Part shown: positions 51,921 through 61,432 of the stretch, piece by piece | Layout: each line of letters starts with the position of its first letter | How positions within the stretch are numbered: the first letter of the stretch is position 1 | Origin: Prostheceraeus crozeri | Taxonomy: Eukaryota > Platyhelminthes > Polycladida > Euryleptidae | Length of the DNA stretch: 64,000 nt | Direction of reading: 5' to 3' | NCBI GenBank assembly: GCA_907163375.1 | Contig: CAJQUW010001817.1 | Location: forward strand, 39,111-103,110 | Translations under genes and position numbers: made by a program | Notes under the pieces: generated by a model | What the model was told of the DNA's origin: nothing | Database searches by the model: none | Seen by the model: only the letters and a program-made list of their open reading frames with translations

Positions 51921-54900
51921 ATGAATTGTAAAATGAGTAACAAATCAACGCATACGCTTGACGAGTTAATAAAGAAACAAATTGAGGAGTTTGATGAACA
52001 AATTAAACATAGTAAACGTCGTAAACGCAATCGTGGTAAACGTAGTAAAAAACAGAAACATATTAGGCGTAGTATTAGACGTAATACTAAAAAACAGAAG
52101 CGTAGAACAAAGGAAACATCAACCACACCAATTCCCGACATATTCTCTGATGATGATGATAGACTTGGTGATGATCTATTGAATCTGTTTAATCCGAACG
52201 CTATCACATATGAAAATGAACTTTTTACTAATGTAGTAAATGATATACGTAACCTTTTACGCAATGGGAAAGTTTTAAATTTATTGGGTGTAATAAAAAA
52301 AGAAGATGGAAGCACAATAGAAAACTTTTACGCTACGTTTTATAATAAAAATTCATTTGAAACATGGTTTCTTAATCTAGAAGAGAAATCCGATGCTAGT
52401 GAATGGATTTTTACAGGTAGTATCAAATACGAAGATTTTGGTATGAAACTCGTACAAAGATCACATAGAGGCGCTGGTATTAATATGAAATATAGAATCA
52501 AAGAATACATCGGGCAATATTGTTACATTCCTTCTGAGGATTTCTGCTTTATAAAATGTTACAACGCCTTACGTGGGTTCAATCAAGAACAAGCTAAAAT
52601 TATAATCGAGATGTTTAATGACTTTTTATATAAAGAGAAAGCTACATCTAGGACAGGAGTAATGGCAAACTGTAAATTTTCCCAATTCAATAAATACTTT
52701 GGAGAATGTGTACAGTATTATAGTGCTACTAATCGTCATTTAAATCCCAGAGGTATTACAACACCTTATAGTCATGTTTATTACAATTATTTTCACGAAG
52801 GTTCATCAATAGGTCATTATTGTTTAATCAATAAATTCCATAAAGCAGAAGCTATTAGAGAAATTGAAAATAATTTCAAACCAATATATAAAACTGTCAC
52901 TGATGAAAATCTAACAACACTTCCGTATAAGACCATAACAAAGAAACCAATTGACTATGGTTCAACATATATATGGGATCTCGAAACTTATCCAGATCCT
53001 CGTTGTGCAACAGCTCATCCTATTCCTTATGCTTTAGGTACTATCAATTTCAATAAATTCATGTGTTGCTTACCGAAGCAAAGATTGGAAGAAATAGACG
53101 CACGATTGTTACGCGATATGATTAAAATAAAAAGGAGCAAGGATGAACATGAGATTAAAGAACTTAAGAAACAGATAAGTGAATATAATACCTTAACTGA
53201 GCAAGAACTTAACAAACTTCAACGTTGGGTGAAAATCTTTATTAGGAAACATAATGAATGTCCGATCGGGGGAAACCCAGAGGACGTATGTCCGATACAT
53301 CAATTTTTCAAAAACCTTGGATCTCTTAATCATTCGAAAGTAACTTTAATAGCACATAATTCATCAGGTTTCGATGCATATTTTCCGATAAAATCTAATT
53401 TTAAATTAACTAAACCACCGCTTAAAACATCACGAGGAATACTCACTGCTTCTTTACAAAATCCTTATACAACTGAAAGTGTTAGTAAGTATATCCAACG
53501 TTCCTCTAGATCTAAGCAACTAGGTGACTCTACAAAACGTAACATAAAACCAAGCAAACCTTTACAAACCATTGTAATGAAATGTAGCTATCAACACGTG
53601 AAAACAAGTCTTTCCAAATGGTGCGAGAATTTTAAAATCCCTAGCAATATGTGCAAATTAAATTATGAAATTGGCGAAATTACACATGACAATTATCTAG
53701 AAAAAGAACATGAGTGGAAACCGTATTTAATTAACGATGTTCTTTCATTAGCATTTTGTATCTACAAGTATAATAATGTTATGAAAGAATTAGTTGGTGA
53801 AGATATAACTACTAATTTAACATCCTCCGCTTTAACATTTAACGGTTGGATGAAGAGTGTACAAGAAGCCAACATAAATATTCATTCGCATACTGATTTA
53901 TGGACTAGGAACTATGTTAGAAAATCTGTTAAAGGTGGAAGAGTGTCAGCAAATATAAGACATTACGGATCTCCATTTTGTAACATCTTGATACCAATAT
54001 TACAACGATATTTTCCTGGTAATAATTTAATAGATTTAATGAAGCAGTATAATCAGTTGCAAGACAAGAATGCTCTCTGTAAAGAAATTAAACATAAACT
54101 ACGCGACCAACAAAATGAATTCTTAATGGCTTTTGATGCAACATCTTTATATCCATCAGCTATGTATGACGAACATTCAGAATACCCTAAAGCTGAATCT
54201 GCTAGAAAATTTAGACAAGAAGAAGAACAAGCAGTATTATATCAATTTAACACTCAATCATTTCGCCCTAAAACTGGAATATTCACAGTTGTGTTTCATT
54301 ATCCTGATGAGATGTTTTTTCAACCAGTTCCTGCGAAAGATAAGGTAAAGAATGAAAACAATTGTAACCAAGAAATAATAAGGTTTAGGAATGGAACGTG
54401 TTATGATGTATTAACTTCTGTAGACATACAGGAAATTGTTAGATGTGGCGGGAAAATATTATCTATTACAGATGGTATAATTTATGAAGAAAATTATCAC
54501 ATTTCACCATTTCGCAAATACATTGAAAAGCTCTTCAATTTAAGAAAAAAATATAAAATAGAAGGAAACACTGTGGGCGATGAGTTAATTAAATTATTAA
54601 TGAATTCACTATATGGAAAAACCGTACAAAAAGACATAACCACTAAATATCATTTATGGAATGAAAGTACATTGAGAAAAAATTTCACTCAAGAAGTAAA
54701 AGATTTTGAAAAAGTAAATGATGAACAATTCTTAGTGAAAGTAGAAATGGAAGATGATGAATTTCTTAAAGCTAATATTACAGACACTGAAAAGACGGCC
54801 AAAGGCCTGAGCAGCTACGCTACGACGACCAACGGTCTGAGCAGCTACGCTACGACGACCAACGGTCTGAGCAGCTACGCTGCGACATCATTCATGCCAT

Positions 54901-55511
54901 CACATTTAGGTTCTTTTATTCTTGCTCACTCTAGAAGAATCATGAACAACTTTATTTTAGAAATTAATGGTTTCAAAGAAAAATACATTCATTATACAGA
55001 TACTGATTCAATATATATTTCCAACGAACTCTTCAATAAATTAGATGCTGCTGGATATGTTGGTGGGGAATTGTGTCAAGGGAAAAATGATTATGGAAAT
55101 GGTGGAATTATTTTTGCAATGTTTATTGCACCTAAAGTAAAATATTGTATTACTGTAGATGAACAAGGGAGACTTAGTGAAAAGAAAACATTTAAGGGTT
55201 ATACAAAAACTAAAGTAAAAGTAGAAGATTTTCTAAAATTATACCATGGGGAAACATTGACAACAATTGTTAATAAACCATGGAAAAGATCTTTAGAAAC
55301 TGGTATTAGTATTCCTGATAAAAATAATAACACTGAAGAAAAAAGATTCACTGGTAAAATAAATATTCTTAAACGTCAAGCGCCTAATGCAAATGGTATT
55401 ATGCTCCCCTATAGCGGAGAAGATGTACAAGACGAAATATTTCAACGAATAAAAAAAGAATGTAATATAATTGAATACAATGATAGTGAAGACTGGGAAG
55501 AGGAATTATAA
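51921..55511 (+). CDS. Protein-primed family B DNA polymerase (PolB)
   Basis: 1196 residues. A highly basic N-terminal region (about 30-65) may be an NLS or part of a terminal protein. 3'-5' exonuclease: IWDLETYP (Asp353, Glu355), HNSSGFDAYF (Asp485), YLINDVLSLA (Asp606). Polymerase: motif A AFDATSLYPSAMY (Asp739), motif B LMNSLYGKT (Asn895), motif C YTDTDSIYIS (Asp1027, Asp1029). Typical Polinton length and order. Odd feature: three copies of GLSSYATTTN-like sequence (about 958-988) between motifs B and C, coded by GC-rich 30-bp repeats. It replicates the linear element from its termini. Confidence 0.96.
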   Translation: MNCKMSNKSTHTLDELIKKQIEEFDEQIKHSKRRKRNRGKRSKKQKHIRRSIRRNTKKQKRRTKETSTTPIPDIFSDDDDRLGDDLLNLFNPNAITYENELFTNVVNDIRNLLRNGKVLNLLGVIKKEDGSTIENFYATFYNKNSFETWFLNLEEKSDASEWIFTGSIKYEDFGMKLVQRSHRGAGINMKYRIKEYIGQYCYIPSEDFCFIKCYNALRGFNQEQAKIIIEMFNDFLYKEKATSRTGVMANCKFSQFNKYFGECVQYYSATNRHLNPRGITTPYSHVYYNYFHEGSSIGHYCLINKFHKAEAIREIENNFKPIYKTVTDENLTTLPYKTITKKPIDYGSTYIWDLETYPDPRCATAHPIPYALGTINFNKFMCCLPKQRLEEIDARLLRDMIKIKRSKDEHEIKELKKQISEYNTLTEQELNKLQRWVKIFIRKHNECPIGGNPEDVCPIHQFFKNLGSLNHSKVTLIAHNSSGFDAYFPIKSNFKLTKPPLKTSRGILTASLQNPYTTESVSKYIQRSSRSKQLGDSTKRNIKPSKPLQTIVMKCSYQHVKTSLSKWCENFKIPSNMCKLNYEIGEITHDNYLEKEHEWKPYLINDVLSLAFCIYKYNNVMKELVGEDITTNLTSSALTFNGWMKSVQEANINIHSHTDLWTRNYVRKSVKGGRVSANIRHYGSPFCNILIPILQRYFPGNNLIDLMKQYNQLQDKNALCKEIKHKLRDQQNEFLMAFDATSLYPSAMYDEHSEYPKAESARKFRQEEEQAVLYQFNTQSFRPKTGIFTVVFHYPDEMFFQPVPAKDKVKNENNCNQEIIRFRNGTCYDVLTSVDIQEIVRCGGKILSITDGIIYEENYHISPFRKYIEKLFNLRKKYKIEGNTVGDELIKLLMNSLYGKTVQKDITTKYHLWNESTLRKNFTQEVKDFEKVNDEQFLVKVEMEDDEFLKANITDTEKTAKGLSSYATTTNGLSSYATTTNGLSSYAATSFMPSHLGSFILAHSRRIMNNFILEINGFKEKYIHYTDTDSIYISNELFNKLDAAGYVGGELCQGKNDYGNGGIIFAMFIAPKVKYCITVDEQGRLSEKKTFKGYTKTKVKVEDFLKLYHGETLTTIVNKPWKRSLETGISIPDKNNNTEEKRFTGKINILKRQAPNANGIMLPYSGEDVQDEIFQRIKKECNIIEYNDSEDWEEEL
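54795..54890. repeat. 30-bp coding repeat in PolB
   Basis: Three units of GGTCTGAGCAGCTACGCTAC + GACGACCAAC (the first and last variant), markedly GC-richer than the rest of the gene, kept in frame. Confidence 0.9.
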
Positions 55512-55523
55512 TACACTAGTCAG

Positions 55524-55630
55524 TGAACAAATGTTCTATTCAGAGTTTTACTCTGCGAACAAATGTTCTATAGACTTTCAGTCGGGGCAAAGCCCCTCGA
55601 GGCGAAGCCTAGTCAGCGAACAAATGTTCT
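55524..55630. repeat. Spacer with three GAACAAATGTTC palindromes
   Basis: GAACAAATGTTCTAT lies at 55525, 55557 and 55618; the last is the 3' coding end of the packaging ATPase. GGGGCAAAGCCCC and AGGCGAAGCCT hairpins lie between. The convergent PolB and ATPase genes end here, so these may act as bidirectional terminators. Confidence 0.75.
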
Positions 55631-56385
55631 ATAACTCTATCATGTACTTTTTTATCAATATTGACTGTGATAAAACCATAGTCGTTTGCCCAAGCATTGT
55701 TACACGATTGTTTAAATTCATCTTTATCTCTTATACATAAGTCTCTTAACAAATCACTTAGGTTTCTTTGGTTGATTTCGAAAAGCATAAAAATATTAGC
55801 ATTCTTTCTAATAACACTTCCATCTAATGAATACATACTTTGTGTCAAATAAAAGACACTACAGTTATTGTGTCTACCTCTTGTAAAATAATTTCTCTGA
55901 ACTGCCTGATTTCTATCATTAACACAATCATCAAACACCACACAATGTTTTTTCGTTTTATTTAGTTTACTAGGATCTTGCATATTGCCACTATCATCTA
56001 TTAATTGTATCGTTATGTGCCTATTTCTATTGGGTTCTACTAGTTGTTTATTTTTCGCTGCTTCTTCACACCAGGAACTTATTTCTTCTTCATACTCCGA
56101 TTTTTCATATTCTTCAAACAGTGAAGCTATAGTTGATTTTGTAAGATTATTTTCAAAACCATGTTTCAAAAATTGATAAATAGGTTGTTCTGCTGTTGTT
56201 GTATAAATGATAAGATTGTTATAATCCAAAAATTTGGGTGTCGTGAGAATTTTAAATAATAGATATGTTTTTCCACAACCTGATCTTCCACAAATAACTG
56301 ATAAAACTTTATTTGACAAGTTATGATGATGATTGAATTTCACTTTCTTGTTTAGTGGATATTTTTCACAACTGCTTTCACTCAT
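55609..56385 (-). CDS. Packaging ATPase (FtsK/HerA/A32-like)
   Basis: 258 residues. Walker A GRSGCGKT (33-40), Walker B HCVVFDDC (148-154), then YFTRGRHNNCSVFYLTQSMY, the sensor/arginine region characteristic of Polinton and NCLDV genome-packaging ATPases. The size is normal. It pumps DNA into capsids. Starts on ACTTAAAAAATG. First of a leftward block with penton and two accessory genes. Confidence 0.93.
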   Translation of the reverse strand: MSESSCEKYPLNKKVKFNHHHNLSNKVLSVICGRSGCGKTYLLFKILTTPKFLDYNNLIIYTTTAEQPIYQFLKHGFENNLTKSTIASLFEEYEKSEYEEEISSWCEEAAKNKQLVEPNRNRHITIQLIDDSGNMQDPSKLNKTKKHCVVFDDCVNDRNQAVQRNYFTRGRHNNCSVFYLTQSMYSLDGSVIRKNANIFMLFEINQRNLSDLLRDLCIRDKDEFKQSCNNAWANDYGFITVNIDKKVHDRVIEHLFAD

Positions 56386-56407
56386 TTTTTAAGTCAATAT
56401 TTTTTAA

Positions 56408-57196
56408 TCATACCTCCCGAACCAAAAGATCTATCATAATTTCTTCACCTCCAAAATTTATTTCCTTTCCTTTCTCATCTGTTATTCTAATTGTAATTGA
56501 ATTAATTGTTTTTCTTGTAACAGGGAAATATATTAATGATTTTGGGATTACATTCAAACTGTAACCAATCGGAACTGTAAATGCTGGATAACTGAAGATA
56601 TTATTTGACAGCTTTCCATTAACATAACCACCTTCTATAATATCACATTGAACGTTGATTGAATTTATTTCAGTTACTTTAGGTATATTTTCACTTATAT
56701 GAAAACCTTGTGTATAGAGTTGCTTTTTAAATCCTAAGAGTCTTGATAAAGATTTGTCAATATTAAAATCTACTTGATGATCTTCATCTAAAGTAAGAGA
56801 AAATTTATTTACTGCTGGTTCAACTGCGAAATGTAATTGTTTCTTGTCTTTAAATTGAATGCCTAAATGTCTTTTTATTTCATTGGAAATCGATTCAACT
56901 TCATAAGATCCAGGAAGAAAAGTTAATTCTTTCCAAGTTTTACCTTGATCATTAGAATATTTAAATCGGTCATTTACATCTTTGATAATATTTTGTATAG
57001 TGTTAAATGTTGAAAAACTAGTTAGTGCTACTTCATAATGTTTGTCTTGTTCTAAGTGAATAATAGGATCTAAATGACAGGTATAGGATGAAGTAGTTGT
57101 TATAAATTTTAATGTCGTACTAAATTTTGATGAGGTTAAAATCTCGGTTAAATTTTCTAAATGCTTATTAATTTTTTCTAGTTCTGCCGAAGACAT
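56408..57196 (-). CDS. Minor capsid (penton-like) protein
   Basis: 262 residues. The pattern matches Polinton minor capsid proteins: PIIHLEQDKHYEVALTSF, FLPGSYEVESISNEIKRHL, NVQCDIIEGGYVNG, PIGYSLNVIPKSLIYFPV, ITIRITDEKGKEINFGGE. Beta-rich, single jelly-roll by family knowledge; forms pentameric vertices, where a fibre could attach. Starts on AGTTAAAAAAATG. Confidence 0.88.
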   Translation of the reverse strand: MSSAELEKINKHLENLTEILTSSKFSTTLKFITTTSSYTCHLDPIIHLEQDKHYEVALTSFSTFNTIQNIIKDVNDRFKYSNDQGKTWKELTFLPGSYEVESISNEIKRHLGIQFKDKKQLHFAVEPAVNKFSLTLDEDHQVDFNIDKSLSRLLGFKKQLYTQGFHISENIPKVTEINSINVQCDIIEGGYVNGKLSNNIFSYPAFTVPIGYSLNVIPKSLIYFPVTRKTINSITIRITDEKGKEINFGGEEIMIDLLVREV

Positions 57197-57200
57197 TTTT

Positions 57201-58112
57201 TTAACTAAATAATTTAGCTAAGCTTTTGTAGTCTTTTTCACTAATAATTTTCTTTTCCATTAGTCTTTTTAAGATTGCATGTATTTCGTTAAAACTAGAG
57301 TTATGTCCTTCTTTTGTTGCAGCTAATAAAATCTCTAATCTGTTTATTAATTCTTGTGGATCATCGGGGAGGAAAACCGTTGTCTCTTTTAGACCTGTTC
57401 CTGTTTTTGGGTAACTAGGCGGTGTTGGAACACTAGTTGATGTTGGAGAAGCAGCCATTGGTGTTGAATAACCAGTCGGTGTTGAATAACCAGTTCTTGC
57501 TGGCGAAGCAGCTGTTAATATTGGTATCTTTGTTCCTGTTTTACTGGTACTAGACGGTTTGGATAATAAGTCATTCAAAGTTGTATAACGCTTAAGAGTT
57601 TTTACAGTTCCAACCTTATCTAACATAGTTTTGTATTTCAGTAGATCATCAGGGTGATAGTTATCTAAATCCGCTCCTCTTAATAAATCCACGATATTTC
57701 TGTCTAAACTGAAAGCTGTTTTGTCTGGTGCAAAAATTAAACTTTCTTTAGGATTTATAGATAATTCTTTTCCACCTAAGGAAAATCTAAGAGATGGCTT
57801 TCCATCTATAAATGAAGTAGAATGTTCAAAGAGCATAGATTTGGGTAATTTCTTGTCTATGTTTGCTTCTAACAAACCATAATCATCTATGATGGTTTTC
57901 GGCACTGAATCCGCTATATCAATTTGTTTATCATGAACTACAAGTTCTTTCTTAATATCAGATTTAATTTGGTCAACTAATTGGATTTTGTCTTTCATCT
58001 CAGATTGAACGCCAGCTTGTAGCATTCGATATTGTCTATGTTTTTTCTTCATAATATTTTTCTGTTTTATTAATTCTTCTAGTTGTTTTATTTTTGTCTC
58101 ATTTGTGTTCAT
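57201..58112 (-). CDS. Conserved Polinton accessory protein with coiled coil
   Basis: 303 residues from the ATG at 58112 (upstream in-frame GTG rejected; the AT tract precedes this ATG). N-terminal coil (1-80), a middle domain with LRFSLGGKELSINPKESL and LDNYHPDDLLKYKTML, a low-complexity Ser/Thr/Pro repeat (TGYSTP twice), KTGTGL, then LPDDPQELINRLEILLAATKEG. Similar arrangements occur in Polinton proteins of unknown role that I recall from other animals. No catalytic motif. Ends a few bases before the penton start. Confidence 0.65.
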   Translation of the reverse strand: MNTNETKIKQLEELIKQKNIMKKKHRQYRMLQAGVQSEMKDKIQLVDQIKSDIKKELVVHDKQIDIADSVPKTIIDDYGLLEANIDKKLPKSMLFEHSTSFIDGKPSLRFSLGGKELSINPKESLIFAPDKTAFSLDRNIVDLLRGADLDNYHPDDLLKYKTMLDKVGTVKTLKRYTTLNDLLSKPSSTSKTGTKIPILTAASPARTGYSTPTGYSTPMAASPTSTSVPTPPSYPKTGTGLKETTVFLPDDPQELINRLEILLAATKEGHNSSFNEIHAILKRLMEKKIISEKDYKSLAKLFS

Positions 58113-58214
58113 TATTTTATAAGATAATATTTGAATTTTGTGGTAGCATTGGTACACAGCATAAACACTGCACCAAAGGTGCTGAGACTTGAAGAGTCGA
58201 CTTTACTGAACAAC

Positions 58215-58829
58215 TTATTTTTGTTCTATTGAACTTTGTTCTAACGTTTTTAATAAAGTTCTTATTTCTTCTAAAAAAGCTTCATTGTTTACTTTGTCTT
58301 GAGGTTTAACAGGAATTTTAGTTGCTTCTCTAGCTATTTGGTCAAATTTTTCAATCTCATCTAACGTAATAACATTGTCATCACACACTCTCTGGAAGTA
58401 ATAATGTAGTTTATCATATACTTCTTTGACATGTGTATGTTTCTTAGTTAAGGATTTTCGTTTCTTAGACATTACAGATTTATCTATCACTGTTGCAAGT
58501 GACGTTGTGAAGACACCTGTGCCTGTTAAAGCAGTAGCGACAACAGGAATTGTAAGAACGCCAGACGAAATGACAATAGTGAGAGCGCCTAAAGAAATTG
58601 TTAAACAGATACCAACGCCTTGTGTCACATTCTTAGCTATGGTCCATCTCTTTCTTAATTTATTATAATGTTCTAGTTTAAGTAATAATTGGGCTTCCTT
58701 ATCTTTCATGTACCTGACTCTATCTTTGTGTTTTACTATATCCATTTCATTGGGAACCGAAGGTTTTATGTCATATGATAATGAAGGATATAAGGGGGCT
58801 GATGGTTCTTTTGTTTTTTCATCTTCCAT
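58215..58829 (-). CDS. Two-transmembrane protein with PSAP and YPSL motifs
   Basis: 204 residues from the ATG at 58829, which sits on ATTTAAAA (an earlier ATG at 58853 adds eight residues). N terminus: EPSAPLYPSLSYD, in which PSAP is a TSG101-type and YPSL an ALIX-type late motif. Then a coil, two hydrophobic segments with GVGICLTISLGALTIVISSG and VVATALTGTGVFTTSLATVI, and a helical charged C terminus. Comparable proteins with two Gly-rich hydrophobic helices recur in Polintons. Membrane localisation and ESCRT recruitment are inferred. Its 5' end lies inside the right TIR. Confidence 0.65.
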   Translation of the reverse strand: MEDEKTKEPSAPLYPSLSYDIKPSVPNEMDIVKHKDRVRYMKDKEAQLLLKLEHYNKLRKRWTIAKNVTQGVGICLTISLGALTIVISSGVLTIPVVATALTGTGVFTTSLATVIDKSVMSKKRKSLTKKHTHVKEVYDKLHYYFQRVCDDNVITLDEIEKFDQIAREATKIPVKPQDKVNNEAFLEEIRTLLKTLEQSSIEQK

Positions 58830-59099
58830 TTTTAAATGAATATTTTTGTTCATGGGTCATAGACATTGTATTTTTCCCATTTCGCATCTATTTTAGCTGT
58901 TTTTTTATAAATTTCAGGAGGACCCTATTTTTTTGTATTTTTTCATTTTTTTGTATCTATTTTGTCTGTTTTTTCTGTTTTTTTTTATAAATTTCAGGAG
59001 GACCCTATTTTTTTGTATTTTTTCATTTTTTGTAACTACCTAGGTGTGGGATTCGGTGCTGAGCGAAGCGATGCGCCGAATCCTATACCCTATACTACT
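58625..59099 (-). repeat. Polinton right TIR
   Basis: 475 bp, reverse complement of 42893-43355 with small indels. Ends CTACT at 59099, followed by ACCGCG. Confidence 0.97.
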
Positions 59100-59105
59100 A
59101 CCGCG
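59100..59105. repeat. Polinton target duplication, right (ACCGCG)
   Basis: Perfect copy of 42887-42892. Confidence 0.95.
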
Positions 59106-59740
59106 CCTCCTGATTAAATAATAGGATTAATAACCTGCTGGTGGGTGTGATGTGTAGGCCCTAAATAAAAACAATAAATAACATGATTTGTAAATGATAT
59201 GATGCATGCTTTGTCTCCTCTCCTCTCGGTGTCTCATTAAGCCACGACTCATTGTTGACATTCATGCCGCTATCATCATCATCTGTACATATATCAGACT
59301 ATTTCAGACTTTCATTTCAATCACGTCATTAATTGAATTCAATGACGATCAAGGTGCCAGCTTGTGTTTTTTGACCTTTGATTTCATCCACCCATTCATG
59401 TCATCTTTCACCTTCATACCGCTAATATGTACATGTAATAATTATATATGCCACAACTCTTGTACCCACCCACTTCTTGGGCAATAAACTTTTTGAGTTT
59501 TGAGAGAGAGACGGCTCTATTCCCGAATGTCAAGAAGCATTCGTAGGCACATCATTACATGAACTAATAACATAGACATTCAGTCTGGGAACAAATAAAA
59601 TTCAAATCACCTCACCCGTTTTAGAGGATTTAGTTGCGGTCATTATAAACGATTTGCGGCTTTAATCCATGCGGTGTTTTTGCACTGTGAGAAGGTCACA
59701 TTGACTGTGTTCCTTTGACTAATTTGTCCTCAAGTTACAG

Positions 59741-59855
59741 GGAAGAGATGAAAGAGTTGGTGACGTTGCTGATGTATCTTCTAAAAATGTTGGAGAACAA
59801 GTTTTTCGAGCATACAATTTAGCACAAAGCATATTGAATTCACTCACTACTGACA
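59741..59855 (+). CDS. Candidate host exon, protein unknown
   Basis: 115 bp between an acceptor (CTCAAGTTACAG) and a donor (GTAAGATA). It encodes GRDERVGDVADVSSKNVGEQ and continues helical, through VFRAYNLAQSILNSLTTD, with no stop. Looks like a coiled-coil exon of a longer host gene. The flanking exons were not found. Confidence 0.4.
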
Positions 59856-60777
59856 GTAAGATAAAAAACAATAAAGCATAACCCAATGTAGGCCTATAAC
59901 CACTCAATTCTAAAAAACTAATGAAGAGTTTAATTATGTTAGGAAGCTTTCGCAGATTTCCGATAATGACATGCGATGTTCGATAAACAAGCTTATGGGT
60001 ACTTTGATACATTCTAGTAAGTAGAATACAATTATACATCACAAGTTCTTTTGATGATGTTAAGAGACATTTTCATCACAAATTCAAGAATAATGTAAGC
60101 AATACTTCATTTTCTGTCAAGCAGTTCCTTCTGATGTTGTTTACAGGACCATTTACTCGGCTTCCCAAAATTGTTAAAACTAATGGATGAAAAAAGGTCA
60201 CTTCAGTCCAATGATAAGAGATGATAAGAGCAGTTCCATGAAGGAAAACTTGTATCTGCCAGATATAGGAATGATATCTCTTAAAGTGCACGATCTGTTT
60301 GAAGAACAGGTTATGTGAACTACAGAATCTGATTCAATTACTTGTCAAAATACCAGAATTCATGTTGTTGCTTGTGACCCAACATGCAGCTAATGCCTAT
60401 CACATTCAAAGAATTTCAAACAAAAAGCAAAAGCATAATTGATGTGCAAGCTAGTGAAATATATCTTTCAGTCTGTTGCAACAACCAAGCTTGTCAATTC
60501 ATTTTACTGCATTTTCCAAAGTGCATTTTGTAATGGAAAGTATCCACATTCACTGAGTGTAAATGGAATAATTAAATATTGAGTTCCATCCTCAGTTGAA
60601 AAATGAGACAGACCTGACTAGCTGCTATTTCATCCAATATCAGGAATCATCAGCAGACCTACTCAACATCGCCACATTCCCTATTTAAAAGTTGCAGCCA
60701 TGTCCGAGTAAATTTGAGAATTCCAATTAGCAAGTTAATGAAACTTCAACAGACATTAAATATCACTTTAAACACAC
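59856..60777. other. No recognised gene
   Basis: AT-rich DNA, possibly intronic. Nothing with a domain or a clear repeat. Confidence 0.35.
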
Positions 60778-61432
60778 TGTGAGGAATGGGCCGGTGCATT
60801 GTCATGGTGCAAACGCCAATTTTTTGACTCCTACAAATCCCGCCTCATGCGTCGACTGCTTCTCGAAGACGTCGTCGAACTTCTCTGTAGTACTCTTTCG
60901 TCACTGTCTGATTTTCTGGTGCAAATTCGTGATGCACAATTCCCTTGCAGTCCAAGAAGACCGTCAACATGACCTGACGTGCTTTCGTCGGTCTCGGTGA
61001 TGATGGGCGTTTCCACTGAGACGATTGTGCTTTGGTCTCCGGGTCATAACCGTATACCCATGTCTCATCGCCGGTAATGATGGTATCCAGGTAGTCAGGG
61101 ATTGCGTCACAAGTTTAGAGCAAATCTTCAGCGGTTTCTTTGCGCACACACCGCTGCTCTTCAGAAAGCAGTCTTGGCACAAATTTTGCAGCCATTCGGT
61201 GCATGCCCAAATCCTGTGTCAAAATGACATGGGCAGAGTCTTTGCTGACGTTCAATTCGTCACCGATTTCCCGAACTGTCAAACGGCGATCGTCCATTAT
61301 GAGTTCATTAACGTTGTTGATGACAACTTCATTGCGACACGTCAATGGCCGGCCAGATCGGAAGTCACTCTCCGCAGATGTTCGACCTTCCATGAACCTG
61401 TTATACCATTCTTTTATCTGTGTGATGCTCAT
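60778..61432 (-). pseudogene. mariner transposase, truncated and frameshifted
   Basis: 61115-61432 encodes TQIKEWYNRFMEGRTSAESD, RSGRPLT and VREIGDELNVSKDSAHVI (the two helix-turn-helix units). Beyond a stop at about 61115 the frame continues with ITGDETWVYGYDPETK (first catalytic Asp), VFLDCKGIVHHEF (second Asp) and, after a shift, WRLHHDNAPAHS (third Asp, of the D,D34D mariner triad). The N terminus and C terminus are missing and no TIRs were seen. Dead copy. Confidence 0.85.

Larger units (their letters stand above)
42893..59099. mobile_element. Complete Polinton/Maverick (adintovirus-like), 16.2 kb
   Basis: Borders are fixed by TIRs opening AGTAGTATAGGGTATAGGAT and by the ACCGCG duplication. 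Content in order: orphan ORF (-), protease (+), PLA2-integrase (-), pX-like (-), hexon-like (-), pVI-like (-), fibre-like (-), zinc finger (+), membrane ATPase (+), small ORF (+), DNA polymerase (+), packaging ATPase (-), penton-like (-), coiled-coil ORF (-), two-TM ORF (-). All main frames are open and the duplication is perfect, so insertion is recent. The full capsid set (hexon, penton, ATPase, protease) is that of elements thought to form virions. Confidence 0.97.

Noticed and set aside
42893..59099. Reading the element as a virophage or giant-virus fragment
   Set aside because: TIRs with a 6-bp duplication, protein-primed PolB, retroviral-type integrase and adenain-type protease together define a Polinton.
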